Shown in pieces: positions 17,186 to 27,001 of a stretch of 64,000 nt of DNA; the stretch's first letter is position 1, and every line of letters begins with the position of its first letter. The stretch spans positions 1 through 64,000 of the forward strand of contig CAZAMP010000011.1 of the NCBI GenBank assembly GCA_964486455.1, given 5' to 3'. A program made the position numbers and the translations under genes. This stretch comes from CAZAMP01 sp964486455. GTDB taxonomy: Bacteria > Eisenbacteria > RBG-16-71-46 > CAZAMP01. Under the pieces are notes generated by a model. The model had not been told where the DNA came from. It ran no database searches and saw only the letters and a program-made list of their open reading frames with translations.

Positions 17186-19663
17186 TCACTCCCCCTTGAG
17201 GCGTTGGATCATCATTTCGGCGCTCCCGCGTTGCGGGTGGTCCCTGGCCGCATACTTGAGAAACTGCTCGTATGAGTGGGCCGCCAACGCGTTCTGTCCT
17301 TCCTTGCTGTAGACCTCACCCAGACGATAGTAAGCCTCGGCGAAGGTCGGTTGTAGCGTGATCGCGGTCTTGAGACTGCTGATGGCGGCTGATGCGTTCC
17401 CGGTTTCTTGGTGCGCCCACCCCCGATAGTAGAAGGCCCAGTGATCGCTGGCGAAGAAGGCCAGCGACCGTTCGAGCAAGGGAAAGGCGAGATCGTACTG
17501 CCCGGTTTGGACGAGCGCTCCGCCCAGGTTTCGAAGCACTTCCGGATCATCGGGCGCGCGACGGGCCGCCTCGCGAAAGTGTCGGATCGCCGTCTGAAGG
17601 TCACCCATCTGCTCGGCGAGCACGCCGAGACTGTTGTGGATCACCGATGAGTTCGGATCGATCGATAGCGCCCGCTCGAAGGTCTGCTTCGCCTCCGCGA
17701 AGCGGTTCGCCCTCGCGAAGACGAACCCCAACTCGTGCCACGCTTCGACGGAAGTTGGGGCGAGCTCGATGGCCTGTCGGAGGGAGGCGACGGCGGTCTC
17801 CACGTCTCCGGCCTCGGCCGCCAGGTTTCCTCGCACGATGAGGGCCCGCACCGATCCGGGGGCGAAGAGCCCGCCGCGCACCAGGTATTCGACGCCTCCG
17901 TCGATGTCGCCCGCGATCGCCGCCGCCCGAGCGGCCTGGTAGCGAAGCTGCTCTCCGGCGCCCAGCGAGACGGCGACTTCGTAGGCGCGTCGCGCGGAGT
18001 CCCCGACCCCGACCGTGAAGTAGGTGTTACCGAGATTGACCCACGCCTCGACGTAGCCCTGGTCCAAACGCACGGCCCGTTTGTATTGTCCGATCGCCAA
18101 TCCGTACTCACCCACGCTGAAGAAGGCGGTTCCCAGTGTGTTTCTGCTCACCGGGTCTTGCGGGTGGAGCTGGGCCGCCTGATGGGCCGCCTGCAACGCC
18201 TCGTCCGGACGGCCGGACTCGAGCAAGACCAGCGCGATGTTGTGCAGCGCCTCGAAGTGATTGGGATCGATTATGAGCGCTTCCCGGTACTCACTGAACG
18301 CTTCGGGCGTCCGGCCGCGCGCCGCGTATTCGATCCCGAGCGCGGAGTGGGCCTCCGCCGACTCGGGTGAGAGCTCCACCTTGCCTTTCCAGAACGTGAG
18401 GTTGTTCTCCCAGTAGCCGTTTCGGTGAATGGTGTTTGCTCCATAGGCAACCCCGAGTATGAGGAGCGGAACGAGCCAGAGTCGCGCCCCGGCGGCCGAA
18501 GAGCCGCCGAATCGATTCGAAAGCGCCGAGATGAGGGCTCCGAGCAGCAGGCAGGCGCCGATCGTCGGGATGTAGAGGAAGCGCTCTCCGACCATCGTTT
18601 CCACGCGGACGATCTGTGCGACGGGAAGCAGCGCGGCGAGCGCCCAGAGGATTCCGAGCGCGACCGGTGACATGCGTTTTCTGGCCGCGACGATACCGAC
18701 GGCGACCACGGCCAACACGACCAGAGTCTTCAGGAGCACGGCCCCGTCGATCGACCCGGGGATCGCGACCGGGGGCTCGACATTGAACCCGAACGGTGGC
18801 CAGACGAGTAGCCGCAGGTACTCGAAGAGGACCGTTGCGACTCGAGGCCAGGCGCCTCCGCCGTCGCCCAGACCTCCCGAGCGTGAGACCAGCGAACCGA
18901 TCGCGGCCAGACGTACGACGAGGTACACGATGAATACGCCGGCAAACGGTAGTGTCTTGATGAACGCGCCGCGCCAACGGTTCGATGATTCAGCGGAAAG
19001 AAGCCCCGCGACCAGAAAGACCGCCGCCGGAAGCGTCACGGCCATCTCTTTTGAGATCAGCGCGAGGAAGTAGAAGAGCAGCGAGAGGCCGACGAACCGA
19101 GTTCGTGCGGATGATGTCCACGATCGTACGAACATCAAGAGCGAGAGGACGGAGAAAAAGCCCGCGACGACGTCGACACGTCCTGAGATGAAGGTCACCG
19201 ATTCGGTATGGGCCGGGTGAACGGCGAAGAGGAGCGCGGCCGCGAACGCGATTTCACGGCGCTTTACGAGGCGCGCGAGAAGGAGATAGAGGCAAACCAC
19301 CGCACCGAGATGAAAGAGCAAATTGGTGAGGTGGAAACCGAAGGGTCGGTCCCGGCCCCAGAGTTGGTTGTCGAGCCAGTTCAGGAAGACCACGACCGGT
19401 CGGTAGTAGCCGAGCGCGCGCAGCTCTCCGGATGGATCTCGTTCACTGGACGTGTAGTAGTCGCTGGTGAATCCCAGGACCGCGCCGCTCGCTTCGTCGA
19501 GCCGCGTGTTCGTGACGATGAGGTGCACGTCGTCGAACGTGAAGTCGCCGGAAAGTCCATTCGCGAAGACGGCGACCGAGGCCACGACAAGAATCGCCAC
19601 GTGGACCCAGGCCCGCCGCCCAAGCGCGTTGTCACGACTGTCTATGTCGGACTTGGTGTTCAC
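17186..19663 (-). CDS. TMTC-like protein: GT-C membrane domain plus TPR array
   Basis: An 825-residue protein. Residues 1 to about 400 carry roughly ten transmembrane helices with the GT-C motif F-D-D-x-H in the first loop (residues about 41-46) and the long P-A-H-T-E-S-V-T-F-I-S-G-R-x-D-V segment conserved in eukaryotic TMTC and bacterial PMT-like proteins. Residues about 415-815 form a continuous TPR array, with units such as A-L-I-I-D-P-N-H-F-E-A-L and A-L-S-I-D-P-N-S-S-V-I. The membrane part would be an O-mannosyl- or related sugar transferase acting on periplasmic proteins, and the TPRs would hold acceptors. It is monocistronic, preceded by about 200 bases without a gene. Confidence 0.8.
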   Translation of the reverse strand: MNTKSDIDSRDNALGRRAWVHVAILVVASVAVFANGLSGDFTFDDVHLIVTNTRLDEASGAVLGFTSDYYTSSERDPSGELRALGYYRPVVVFLNWLDNQLWGRDRPFGFHLTNLLFHLGAVVCLYLLLARLVKRREIAFAAALLFAVHPAHTESVTFISGRVDVVAGFFSVLSLLMFVRSWTSSARTRFVGLSLLFYFLALISKEMAVTLPAAVFLVAGLLSAESSNRWRGAFIKTLPFAGVFIVYLVVRLAAIGSLVSRSGGLGDGGGAWPRVATVLFEYLRLLVWPPFGFNVEPPVAIPGSIDGAVLLKTLVVLAVVAVGIVAARKRMSPVALGILWALAALLPVAQIVRVETMVGERFLYIPTIGACLLLGALISALSNRFGGSSAAGARLWLVPLLILGVAYGANTIHRNGYWENNLTFWKGKVELSPESAEAHSALGIEYAARGRTPEAFSEYREALIIDPNHFEALHNIALVLLESGRPDEALQAAHQAAQLHPQDPVSRNTLGTAFFSVGEYGLAIGQYKRAVRLDQGYVEAWVNLGNTYFTVGVGDSARRAYEVAVSLGAGEQLRYQAARAAAIAGDIDGGVEYLVRGGLFAPGSVRALIVRGNLAAEAGDVETAVASLRQAIELAPTSVEAWHELGFVFARANRFAEAKQTFERALSIDPNSSVIHNSLGVLAEQMGDLQTAIRHFREAARRAPDDPEVLRNLGGALVQTGQYDLAFPLLERSLAFFASDHWAFYYRGWAHQETGNASAAISSLKTAITLQPTFAEAYYRLGEVYSKEGQNALAAHSYEQFLKYAARDHPQRGSAEMMIQRLKGE

Positions 19664-19876
19664 CCTGAAGCTCCTGCGACTGAGTTTCTCGAATTCACGA
19701 AGGCTATATCATCGCAAGGAGATAGGGAAGTGAGCAGCGGTGGCAAGATGGACGGCGGCGGCGGGCTCTGTGGCTCGACCTTTGTCTCTCCGGGGAGACA
19801 AATCCACCTAATGCGGTGATAGGTGCGGTGTTACGTGCTTGGATGTCACACGATACGCCGTCTCGAAGAAAGTGGG

Positions 19877-21256
19877 CTAGAACGGCTCTCCCTCGAGGAC
19901 GAAGTAGGCCACGGGGGAGGCCCCACCTCGGTCGAGGCGCCAAGCGACATCGAGGCGAACGTGGCTCAGGAGCTCACCGAAGCCGACGCCCCGCCGGATG
20001 CCGATACCTGCCCCCCACTTCCAGTCCGATCCGCCCGGGAAGTCGTCGAGGTTGAGGGAGGTCACGTCCGCCGGTGTCCAGGTCGCGCCGAGGTCGGCGA
20101 ACGGGATGAGCTGGACATGCAGGCGATCCGCGAACGGGAGGCGTGTCATCGCGAGGAGGTCCCGTGCCGTGATGTACTCGGCACGTAACCCGATGGCATG
20201 CGTGCCGCCGAAGGCCAGGCGTGGATATCCCCGAAGCGATGACCTCCCTCCGATGTCGGCCAGCGCCTGTTCCGAGATGGCGTCGTCGCCGGAAGTGACG
20301 GTAGTGCCGAGCGAGAGCAGCAGCTCGTCATCCCACGGTAGAATCGATACGCCATGAAGCCCGGCCGTGATCTGATCGTATTCCATGTCTCCGCCCAGGC
20401 CGCCGCCCGCGGATTCGAAGCGGATCACGCCCCAGAAGCGGTGGCCCTCGCGCCGGTATCGCTCCAGACGGATCCCTATGGCGCGCAGGCGGCCTTCGGT
20501 CGCGGGGTAATTGAGCTCGGACGCCGCCGACTTCGACCCGATAGTGAAGACGTTCTCGGCGCTCCGTGGCGACTGCCGCTCGTTCCAGTAGGTCACGGCG
20601 GCCGTCAGGCCGGGGCCGAGGCCGCGGGACACGGTTGCCACCCATCCGTGTCTCTCGAAGTAGTCTTGTTCGTCTGCGCCCGCCAGTGTGTAGAGCCAGG
20701 CGCCGTGGAGCTGCGTCGAGCCGAAGCGCGCGATGTCGCGGCGATGGCGCAATGACGCCCGCCAGCGGTCGTATCTCGCGGTCACGCCCAGATTGTGGCG
20801 GCCGCGCTGCGATGCGAACGCGTATCCCGCCCGACCTCCGATCCGTGCGTCGAACTCGCCGACCGAGTATGACGCCTCGATCGGGAGCTGGAGCGACGCG
20901 CCATCGACCTTCGTGTAGCGCATGCGAGAATTACCCAGCCCGAGGCTGAACCCAAAGCGCCCGCGGCGCTCCCAGTCCCGCTTGCTCTGAACGGCCCCGC
21001 TCACACCGTCGGCGACCACGGTGGAATCGAACCCGGCGACAACCGAGTCCATGTAGACGCCGTCGAACGTCACGGCATCAACGCTGAGCACCGTGTCGGT
21101 TCTCGCGCGGAGCGCGGTCAGGATCTGATCGAGGGTGGTGTCGGGCGACGCCGGCTCCGTCCAGGGTTCGGCGCGTTGCTCGGAGGCGCCTGCCGTTCCG
21201 GTGAAGACAGACGCGAGCGCAATCGCGACAAGGCACGTGAGGCGTGAGCGCACCAT
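19877..21256 (-). CDS. Omp85/BamA-like outer-membrane beta-barrel without visible POTRA domains
   Basis: A 459-residue outer-membrane protein. The ATG at 21256 shares its A with the stop codon of the upstream gene (TGATG), with GAGGAGG just before it. The signal peptide is about residues 1-23. After a short periplasmic part the protein is a run of alternating amphipathic strands. The L6-type signature S-L-R-G-Y-P is followed by G-G-T-H-A-I-G-L-R-A-E-Y, as in BamA/TamA barrels. The chain ends P-V-A-Y-F-V-L-E-G-E-P-F, an aromatic-terminated last strand. Size and missing POTRA repeats suggest a specialised translocator or patatin-type barrel relative. It is coupled to the periplasmic protein encoded upstream. 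Confidence 0.78.
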   Translation of the reverse strand: MVRSRLTCLVAIALASVFTGTAGASEQRAEPWTEPASPDTTLDQILTALRARTDTVLSVDAVTFDGVYMDSVVAGFDSTVVADGVSGAVQSKRDWERRGRFGFSLGLGNSRMRYTKVDGASLQLPIEASYSVGEFDARIGGRAGYAFASQRGRHNLGVTARYDRWRASLRHRRDIARFGSTQLHGAWLYTLAGADEQDYFERHGWVATVSRGLGPGLTAAVTYWNERQSPRSAENVFTIGSKSAASELNYPATEGRLRAIGIRLERYRREGHRFWGVIRFESAGGGLGGDMEYDQITAGLHGVSILPWDDELLLSLGTTVTSGDDAISEQALADIGGRSSLRGYPRLAFGGTHAIGLRAEYITARDLLAMTRLPFADRLHVQLIPFADLGATWTPADVTSLNLDDFPGGSDWKWGAGIGIRRGVGFGELLSHVRLDVAWRLDRGGASPVAYFVLEGEPF

Positions 21257-22230
21257 CACTCCTCCTCGAAGATGTCGTCGGGGAGGCCCTGGTTGAATAC
21301 GTAGTCGTCGAACGTCACGGTTCCCTCGATGAGCGGTGGAAGGCCGATCAACGGGATCTTGCGAAGCCGGACCTTGAACGAGATCCGCTTGTAGACGTGA
21401 AAGCCGTCGATCCGCTCCATCTCGATGGCGACGTGGTCGACGGCCTTGAGAAAGATGGGCACGGGGACGTTCTTGTCGAACTTCATCCAGATGTAGAAGA
21501 TGCGAAAGTCGTGGGTATCGATCCAAAACTCCCCTGTCGGGCGCGGCTTGAAGTCGGATCGAGGCGTGAACGATATCCGATACAGAACGCGCTCTTCGAG
21601 GTCGTGTCGCTCCACGATCTCGAAGTCGTAATCGGAAAGCTCGCTGAAGAAGAACGGCAGGTCCGTGAGATCGGATCGGCCCGTACTGACTGCGACCTCG
21701 ATGTCGGGCTCCTCCTCTTCCAGCTTCATCTCCCCGCCTTCGAGCTCCGAGGTGCGCTTGCGCTCTCCGAGCTGAATACAGGTGTGCATGTCCGGTTGCT
21801 TCACGTAGCAGCGGGTGACGCCCTCCATGAACTCGCGCTTGATCGTCGTGTCGCCCGAGCTGCCGTAGAAGGCCACCGCCTTCTCGGTCATCGTGAACTG
21901 CATGTCGTCCACGTCGTCGTAACGGGTGCGCTCGGCCTCGATGGCGCGATCGATGATCTCCTCGAGGGACACGCGCCGGGCCTCCACGTCTACGTACTCT
22001 CCGTAGATGTAGGTCAGCGGGATCTCGATGGTGTCTTCGCGCGCATAGGTGCGATAGCTCCGGAAGATGACCGAGCTGTCAGGCGCGGCGGTTTCGCCGT
22101 CCGGCGATAGCCCCGCAGGCGCTTCAGCTCCCTGAGCGATCGTCAACGGTAGTAGGGAAGCGATGACCAGTAATGTGACGGGTAGTGTGCAGCGACATCT
22201 CCACCGCATTGGGCGCATAAGATCCATCAT
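21256..22230 (-). CDS. Periplasmic protein coupled to Omp85-like barrel
   Basis: A 324-residue exported protein with a signal peptide of about 33 residues (after M-R-W-R-C-R-C, ending A-Q-G-A). The mature part opens with a charged helical region (E-E-I-I-D-R-A-I-E-A-E-R). From residue 110 on it is strand-rich with F-W-I-D-T-H-D-F-R-I-F-Y-I-W-M-K-F, which recalls LolA/LolB-like half-barrels that bind lipids. The tail ends in a run of acidic residues. The stop codon overlaps the start of the outer-membrane barrel gene, so they work together, perhaps as a lipid or protein delivery pair. Function is inferred from fold impression and operon only. Confidence 0.6.
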   Translation of the reverse strand: MMDLMRPMRWRCRCTLPVTLLVIASLLPLTIAQGAEAPAGLSPDGETAAPDSSVIFRSYRTYAREDTIEIPLTYIYGEYVDVEARRVSLEEIIDRAIEAERTRYDDVDDMQFTMTEKAVAFYGSSGDTTIKREFMEGVTRCYVKQPDMHTCIQLGERKRTSELEGGEMKLEEEEPDIEVAVSTGRSDLTDLPFFFSELSDYDFEIVERHDLEERVLYRISFTPRSDFKPRPTGEFWIDTHDFRIFYIWMKFDKNVPVPIFLKAVDHVAIEMERIDGFHVYKRISFKVRLRKIPLIGLPPLIEGTVTFDDYVFNQGLPDDIFEEE

Positions 22231-22402
22231 TCTCGACTCCCGATGATACGGAGGCCAGCGCGTGGCCGCCGTCGACCCATGAACCGGGATTACGGGCTAC
22301 CGTCGCTTGGGTTGCGGAACAGCTTGCCATTATCATGGATCCACTGTTCTGTATAGCACAATCCGGACAGGAGCCTTTCCTTGGTCGAGAGGAGCAAATC
22401 AC

Positions 22403-24301
22403 GTGAAGAGACGGGTCCGTCACGCGTCCCTGGCGGGCGCGCTATCAATCGCCTGGATCGTGTGGGTCGTTTCTGAACTGATCGGCCGGATTCAGGCGCA
22501 GCGCTATCTCGTCGAAGGCTACACGACGCTCGCGTCGTTCGTGGCCCGTGACTGCGCGATCGGTGCCGCGCCCATTCTGATCGCCGGCATTCCGGTAGTC
22601 GTCGCGGTCCTTCGGCTCGCCCGTCGCCCCGCGTCGCTCGCGCGTCTCATCAGCACGGTGCCACTCTTTATTGTGGGTGCTTTGATCACGCCGTCGCTGA
22701 ACATCGCGCTCCGCTCCGGCGGTCTCTCGCGCATGCCGCGCGCGGCACTGCTCGTCGGGCTGTTCGTCGTGCTGGGACTTGTCGGATTGGCGCTCGGCCA
22801 TGTCCTCGGTCGCGGTCGCCCGGCCCGCCTGTTCGAAGCTCTCGCCGGCGTCTTTGATTCGGTCGCGACATCGCTCCGCTCGCTTCCGTTTGTCCGGCAC
22901 ATTGCTCATCAGGCATTCGTCGCGCTCGCCGTCGTGTTGTGTGCCGCCGCCGTTGTGCTGCCGGGGCTCATGCGGCCCTCGCCGCCGACGGATCAATCGT
23001 TCGTCGTCATATTGCTCGATACACTTCGCGCCGATCATTTGGGTTGCTACGGCTACGAGCGACTGACGTCGCCGAGCATCGACCATCTGGCCGACCGATC
23101 GATATTCTTCGAGAACGGGATCGCCCAGGCGTCGTGGACCAAGCCGTCGGTGGCGTCGCTCTTCACCTCGCTCTTTCCGTCGGTGCACATCACCGGGAGC
23201 GGCAAGTTGGAGCGACGGGTCGTCCGAGGTGAGACGCTCGAGATGTCGGCGCCACCCGAGGGCGCGCCCCGGACAACCGGGAGCCTTTCGCCGGGGCTCG
23301 TCACGATAGCGGAGCTGTTCCGCGAGAACGGATACAGAACCGCGGGCTTCATCGGTAACGGACTCGTCTCCGCGCGTGACGGGTACGGCCAGGGATTCGA
23401 GATCTACAACGTGCTCGGCGACCGCGCCATCACGGCGCAGGCGAAGCGATGGATCGCATCCCATCGCGACGAGCCGTTCTTCTTGTACCTGCACTACATG
23501 ACGCCCCATGCGCCGTACACGCCGCCCGAGCGGTTCAATCGTTTCGCGACGGAGGCGCCACGCCTGAACATTCACAACACGGCGACCAAGGACAGCATCA
23601 ATTTCACTCGGACACTCGAGCTTTCGGACGAAGAGTTGGGACTACTGATTGATCTCTACGACGGCGAGATCCTCACCGTTGATGACATGGTTGGGCAGGT
23701 TATGGGTGCGCTCGACGCGGCGGGGCTCAGCGAGAATACCGTCGTGTTTCTCACGGCGGACCATGGTGAGGAGTTCATGGACCACGGAATGGTTTGGCAC
23801 GAGTCGATCCATCTCTATCGCGAGCTGGTGCGGGTACCGTTCATCCTGTTCGTTCCCGAGTGCGGCGAGGCGCGTCGCGTCGCTTCGCCCGTGATGCACG
23901 TGGATGTCGCCCCGACGCTTCTGGATCTGGCCGTGCTGGAAATTCCGGGCGAGCTGCAGGGCCGGTCGCTGGCGTCGATCTGCGAGGCGGAACCTCTCGA
24001 CTCGCGGGCCGCCTACGTCGAGGCTCTCGACTGGGGGGATCTCAGCACGGTGTTGTGCGACTCGAAGAAGCTCATCTACGATCGGGAAGCGCAGACGGTC
24101 GAACTCTATGATATCGAGAGCGACCCGGGAGAAACGCGCGACATCTCGGCAGACGACCCCGACACGCGGCGCGCGCTTCTCGACAGCTTGCAGCTCTTCG
24201 ACGAGCGCAATCTCGCCCGCTCAGGCGAGGTGGGCGCCGCCTGGACTCCAATCGATGCCGATCAGGAAGAGAGACTCCGCTCACTCGGCTACATGCAGTA
24301 G
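22403..24301 (+). CDS. Sulfatase-fold (alkaline phosphatase superfamily) membrane enzyme with Thr at nucleophile position
   Basis: A 632-residue protein, GTG start behind GAGGAGC. Five or so transmembrane helices occupy residues 8-190. The catalytic domain begins V-V-I-L-L-D-T-L-R-A-D-H-L-G-C-Y-G-Y, giving metal ligands D206 and probably D211. The formylglycine motif C-x-P-S-R of true sulfatases is replaced by T246-K-P-S. The remaining metal site includes A-D-H-G-E-E with D-H-G. A threonine nucleophile suggests phosphatase or phosphotransferase chemistry as in LtaS/EptA relatives rather than sulfate ester hydrolysis, though S-W-T-x-P-S variants are common among annotated sulfatases. The catalytic domain should lie in the periplasm. 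Confidence 0.82.
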   Translation: MKRRVRHASLAGALSIAWIVWVVSELIGRIQAQRYLVEGYTTLASFVARDCAIGAAPILIAGIPVVVAVLRLARRPASLARLISTVPLFIVGALITPSLNIALRSGGLSRMPRAALLVGLFVVLGLVGLALGHVLGRGRPARLFEALAGVFDSVATSLRSLPFVRHIAHQAFVALAVVLCAAAVVLPGLMRPSPPTDQSFVVILLDTLRADHLGCYGYERLTSPSIDHLADRSIFFENGIAQASWTKPSVASLFTSLFPSVHITGSGKLERRVVRGETLEMSAPPEGAPRTTGSLSPGLVTIAELFRENGYRTAGFIGNGLVSARDGYGQGFEIYNVLGDRAITAQAKRWIASHRDEPFFLYLHYMTPHAPYTPPERFNRFATEAPRLNIHNTATKDSINFTRTLELSDEELGLLIDLYDGEILTVDDMVGQVMGALDAAGLSENTVVFLTADHGEEFMDHGMVWHESIHLYRELVRVPFILFVPECGEARRVASPVMHVDVAPTLLDLAVLEIPGELQGRSLASICEAEPLDSRAAYVEALDWGDLSTVLCDSKKLIYDREAQTVELYDIESDPGETRDISADDPDTRRALLDSLQLFDERNLARSGEVGAAWTPIDADQEERLRSLGYMQ

Positions 24302-24327
24302 CGCGCCAGGTCTCTCTTCGCCGATCA

Positions 24328-25119
24328 CTACTCCATGAGATCGTAGCTGTGAAGCTCCGCTGTTATGGTGACGACGATATCGTCCTCGTTGTCATCCTCA
24401 TCCGTGTCCGTCTGGACGTTCATGACGAGCCCGACGTCGGCAGCGATCCACAGCTGCTGGGTGGACGAGAAGACGACTTCGTCCTGTGCTTCGCGTGTAT
24501 TCACCGTCACAGAGGTTTGTGTCGTGATCTCGCTTCCGTGGACGTCCGTGAAGTCACCCGCGGGAACGGAGAGCGAACTCCGGCCGAGGCTTCTGCCGCG
24601 CGCTTCGATGTGAACGGTATAGGTTCCGTCCTTCTCGACGAACGTGCTCTCGGCGTCGAGCTCGGTCCAGCTCGCGCCCTGCGGCGCATCGAGATCCGCG
24701 AACTTCCACGGAAGGCTCTCGGTCATCTTCCGCTCCATCCACTTCTCGAACGGGTTGTCGTTCATGAACTCGTCGTCGTCGAACGGCGGGATCACGTAGA
24801 TGTTCTGCCCTTCCTGGCGAATGAGGATCTCATCCGAATCCGTGTTGGGGATATCATGGAGGACGTAGTAGCTCTCACCGTCTTCCATGCGCTCGTCGAC
24901 GATACGGAGCGTCTCCATGAACGCAGGTGTCGCGGTCCATACGGTGTCCTCGACGGTCTCGAATACCCACTCGTTTCCGATGGCGAACGGGAAGGTGATC
25001 TCCGAAAGGCCTTCACCATTTCCGGATGACGTCCCACCGTCATCATCGCCACATCCGCCAAATGCGATGGCCGCGCCCAGGAATGCGATCGTGGTAGTCC
25101 CACGAACATGCGATTTCAT
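24328..25119 (-). CDS. Lipoprotein of unknown function
   Basis: A 263-residue lipoprotein. The ATG at 25119 has AAAGGAG seven bases upstream. The signal sequence ends in the lipobox A-F-G-G-C, so Cys at about residue 22 would be lipidated; D-D-D-G-G-T-S-S-G follows as a flexible acidic linker. The mature domain is a beta-sandwich-like series with W-V-F-E-T-V-E-D-T, R-I-V-D-E-R-M-E-D-G-E-S-Y-Y-V and W-I-A-A-D-V-G-L-V-M-N-V-Q-T. The last two patterns are common in LolA-like or DUF-type lipoproteins that monitor substrate esters. No specific role can be assigned. Confidence 0.7.
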   Translation of the reverse strand: MKSHVRGTTTIAFLGAAIAFGGCGDDDGGTSSGNGEGLSEITFPFAIGNEWVFETVEDTVWTATPAFMETLRIVDERMEDGESYYVLHDIPNTDSDEILIRQEGQNIYVIPPFDDDEFMNDNPFEKWMERKMTESLPWKFADLDAPQGASWTELDAESTFVEKDGTYTVHIEARGRSLGRSSLSVPAGDFTDVHGSEITTQTSVTVNTREAQDEVVFSSTQQLWIAADVGLVMNVQTDTDEDDNEDDIVVTITAELHSYDLME

Positions 25120-25281
25120 CTCATATCTCCTTTTAGCCATGAAGGCAGGCTTATCTACCCCAGAGAACAATCATCTCATGAATTACCACGGATGCGAAGC
25201 CCCGCTGCTCATCCCTCACCAGCGCGCCTCGATCGGGGGCCGTCCCCCCGGCGTCGTGGTGAGGTGGGGTGAGAGATCGGC

Positions 25282-25905
25282 CTACGCCTCTTTGATGATG
25301 ATATGGAGAATGACGTCGGCGACTTCATCGATGCGCTCGGCCGTCAGGCTGAGTGTGCGAAGAAGGTCGAGCTGCTTGAGGATTTCCCGCATGTCGTCGA
25401 GCTCGTAGAGGCTCTTGAGGCATCGTGGATAGAGCTTCGCGATGTCGTTCTCTTTTCGCTTCGCGTCGCTCGCCGCCTGGCCGCAGCGCTTGTCGGCCGT
25501 TGGAAGCCAGCGAATTGCCTCGACGATGCATTGCGAACCCTCGACGAGCACGTCACCGATCGCTTGAAGGCTCTCGGCCGGCTGGATCTCGAGGATCTGG
25601 ATGTCGCGAATCGTGTGCTTCGCGTAGTTGATGACCTCATCCATCCGGCGACTCAGGAAGAAGAGGTCCTCGCGGTCGATCGGTGTGCTGAAGGCACCGA
25701 GAACCGCGTGACGGAGCTGACGCCGAAGCTCATCGGCTTCCTTCTCAACCGCACGGACCTTTATCGCGTCTTCGGGGTCGAGTCCGCCCAAGAAACGCGC
25801 GAACGCTTCCACGCCTTCGTGGACCTTCTCGGCGTGCCGCAGAAGAAGACCGTAGAAATCGACGTCGGGTGGAAAGAACCGTTCCCACAATGTCGGACTA
25901 CTCAT
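25282..25905 (-). CDS. PhoU-like / DUF47 protein, partner of phosphate permease
   Basis: A 207-residue all-helical protein of the DUF47/PhoU-like family. Marks are the start F-x-x-D-V-D-F-Y-G-L-L, E-K-E-A-D-E-L-R-R-Q, and the metal-site-like D-R-E-D-L-F-F-L-S-R-R-M-D-E-V-I-N. The ATG at 25905 follows GGGAG and overlaps the end of the PiT gene by eight bases, so translation is coupled. DUF47 proteins accompany PiT-type transporters and are thought to regulate phosphate flux at the cytoplasmic face, perhaps by metal binding. The pairing here supports that role; direct function is inferred. Confidence 0.87.
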   Translation of the reverse strand: MSSPTLWERFFPPDVDFYGLLLRHAEKVHEGVEAFARFLGGLDPEDAIKVRAVEKEADELRRQLRHAVLGAFSTPIDREDLFFLSRRMDEVINYAKHTIRDIQILEIQPAESLQAIGDVLVEGSQCIVEAIRWLPTADKRCGQAASDAKRKENDIAKLYPRCLKSLYELDDMREILKQLDLLRTLSLTAERIDEVADVILHIIIKEA

Positions 25906-26950
25906 GGTGAACTCCCGCATCACCCAGAACGAGCCGAATCGCCAAGAACACGAGCGCGGCAAGCAGCATCGACGCCGGGATCGTGATGAGCCACGTCAGA
26001 ACAATGTCGCCGACTCGACCCCACTTGACCGCGCGAACCTTCGACGCGGTGCCCACGCCCATCACGGTCGATGAGACGACATGCGTGGTCGAGACCGGCC
26101 CACCCGTGAGCGCGTTTCCCAGGATAACCGCTGCGGATGCGGCCTGCGAGCTGAAGCCGTGGATCGGGCGAACCTTGAAAATGCCGCGTCCGATCGTGCG
26201 CATGATCCGCCACCCGCCACTGAGCGCGCCGAGCGCGATCATGAGCGCGGCACTCCCCTTCACCCAGAGCGGAACCTCGAACGTGGTGATCCAGCCGCCC
26301 GAGACGAGGAGCAGCGTGATGATCCCCATCGTCTTCTGCGCGTCGTTCGTGCCGTGGCTGAAGGCGAGAATGGAAGCAGTAACCCACTGAAGGCGCTTGA
26401 GCCCCGTGTTGGCACGCGGCGTCGCGCCGCGTAGCGCGAAAGCGGTGATCTTCTGAAGCACGAATCCCGCGATGAACCCAAGAAAGGGGGAGATCATGAG
26501 CGCCATTGCCACGCCGAAAACGCCACTTGGATGGAGCGGGTCGAAGCCGTGAAATCCCCAGTGAACCGACGTCGTCGATCGCGTGGCCACGAGTGCGGCA
26601 CCCACGAGACCGCCGATCAGCGCGTGTGACGAACTCGACGGGATCCCGAAGTACCAGGTGAAGAGATTCCACGCGATGGCCGCGATGATGGCGGCCAGCA
26701 CCACGGGCACCAGGATGCCGGTACCGTCTTCGTTCAGGATCTTCCCGACCGTGTTCGCGACGGCCGTGCCGCCCAGGATCGGGCCGAGGAATTCGAATGT
26801 GCTCGCGAGAATGACCGCGCGCGTCGGCGTCATGGCCCGCGACGCGATCATGGTCGCGACGAGGTTCGACGCGTCGTGAAAGCCGTTGGTGAAGTCGAAG
26901 ATGAGCGCGAGCACGATCGCGACCACGGCGAGTATCAAGATCGTTTCCAT
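25898..26950 (-). CDS. pit: PiT-family inorganic phosphate transporter
   Basis: A 350-residue integral membrane protein with the duplicated PiT signature. The first half has F-D-F-T-N-G-F-H-D-A-S-N near residues 18-29; the second half has the paired F-S-H-G-T-N-D-A-Q-K. Around ten transmembrane helices are visible. It imports phosphate, usually as a metal-phosphate complex driven by H+ or Na+. I chose the ATG at 26950 because the hydrophobic first helix begins directly after it; the longer reading adds a polar stretch not typical of the family. The downstream overlapping DUF47/PhoU-like gene completes the usual pit module. Confidence 0.92.
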   Translation of the reverse strand: METILILAVVAIVLALIFDFTNGFHDASNLVATMIASRAMTPTRAVILASTFEFLGPILGGTAVANTVGKILNEDGTGILVPVVLAAIIAAIAWNLFTWYFGIPSSSSHALIGGLVGAALVATRSTTSVHWGFHGFDPLHPSGVFGVAMALMISPFLGFIAGFVLQKITAFALRGATPRANTGLKRLQWVTASILAFSHGTNDAQKTMGIITLLLVSGGWITTFEVPLWVKGSAALMIALGALSGGWRIMRTIGRGIFKVRPIHGFSSQAASAAVILGNALTGGPVSTTHVVSSTVMGVGTASKVRAVKWGRVGDIVLTWLITIPASMLLAALVFLAIRLVLGDAGVHHE

Positions 26951-27001
26951 GGTGGGAGAGGATAGCGGACCCGAGCGGTGTGTCGAAGGGGATTGCGGCA
27001 C

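Noticed and set aside
22445..23575. 376-codon minus-strand frame opposite the sulfatase-like gene
   Set aside because: Arg/Asp/His-rich antisense shadow; the plus strand has an obvious enzyme with catalytic motifs.
25235..25248. GGGGG-CCGT-CCCCC hairpin upstream of the lipoprotein gene region
   Set aside because: The stem is only five pairs with no T-run on either strand; not convincing as a terminator.
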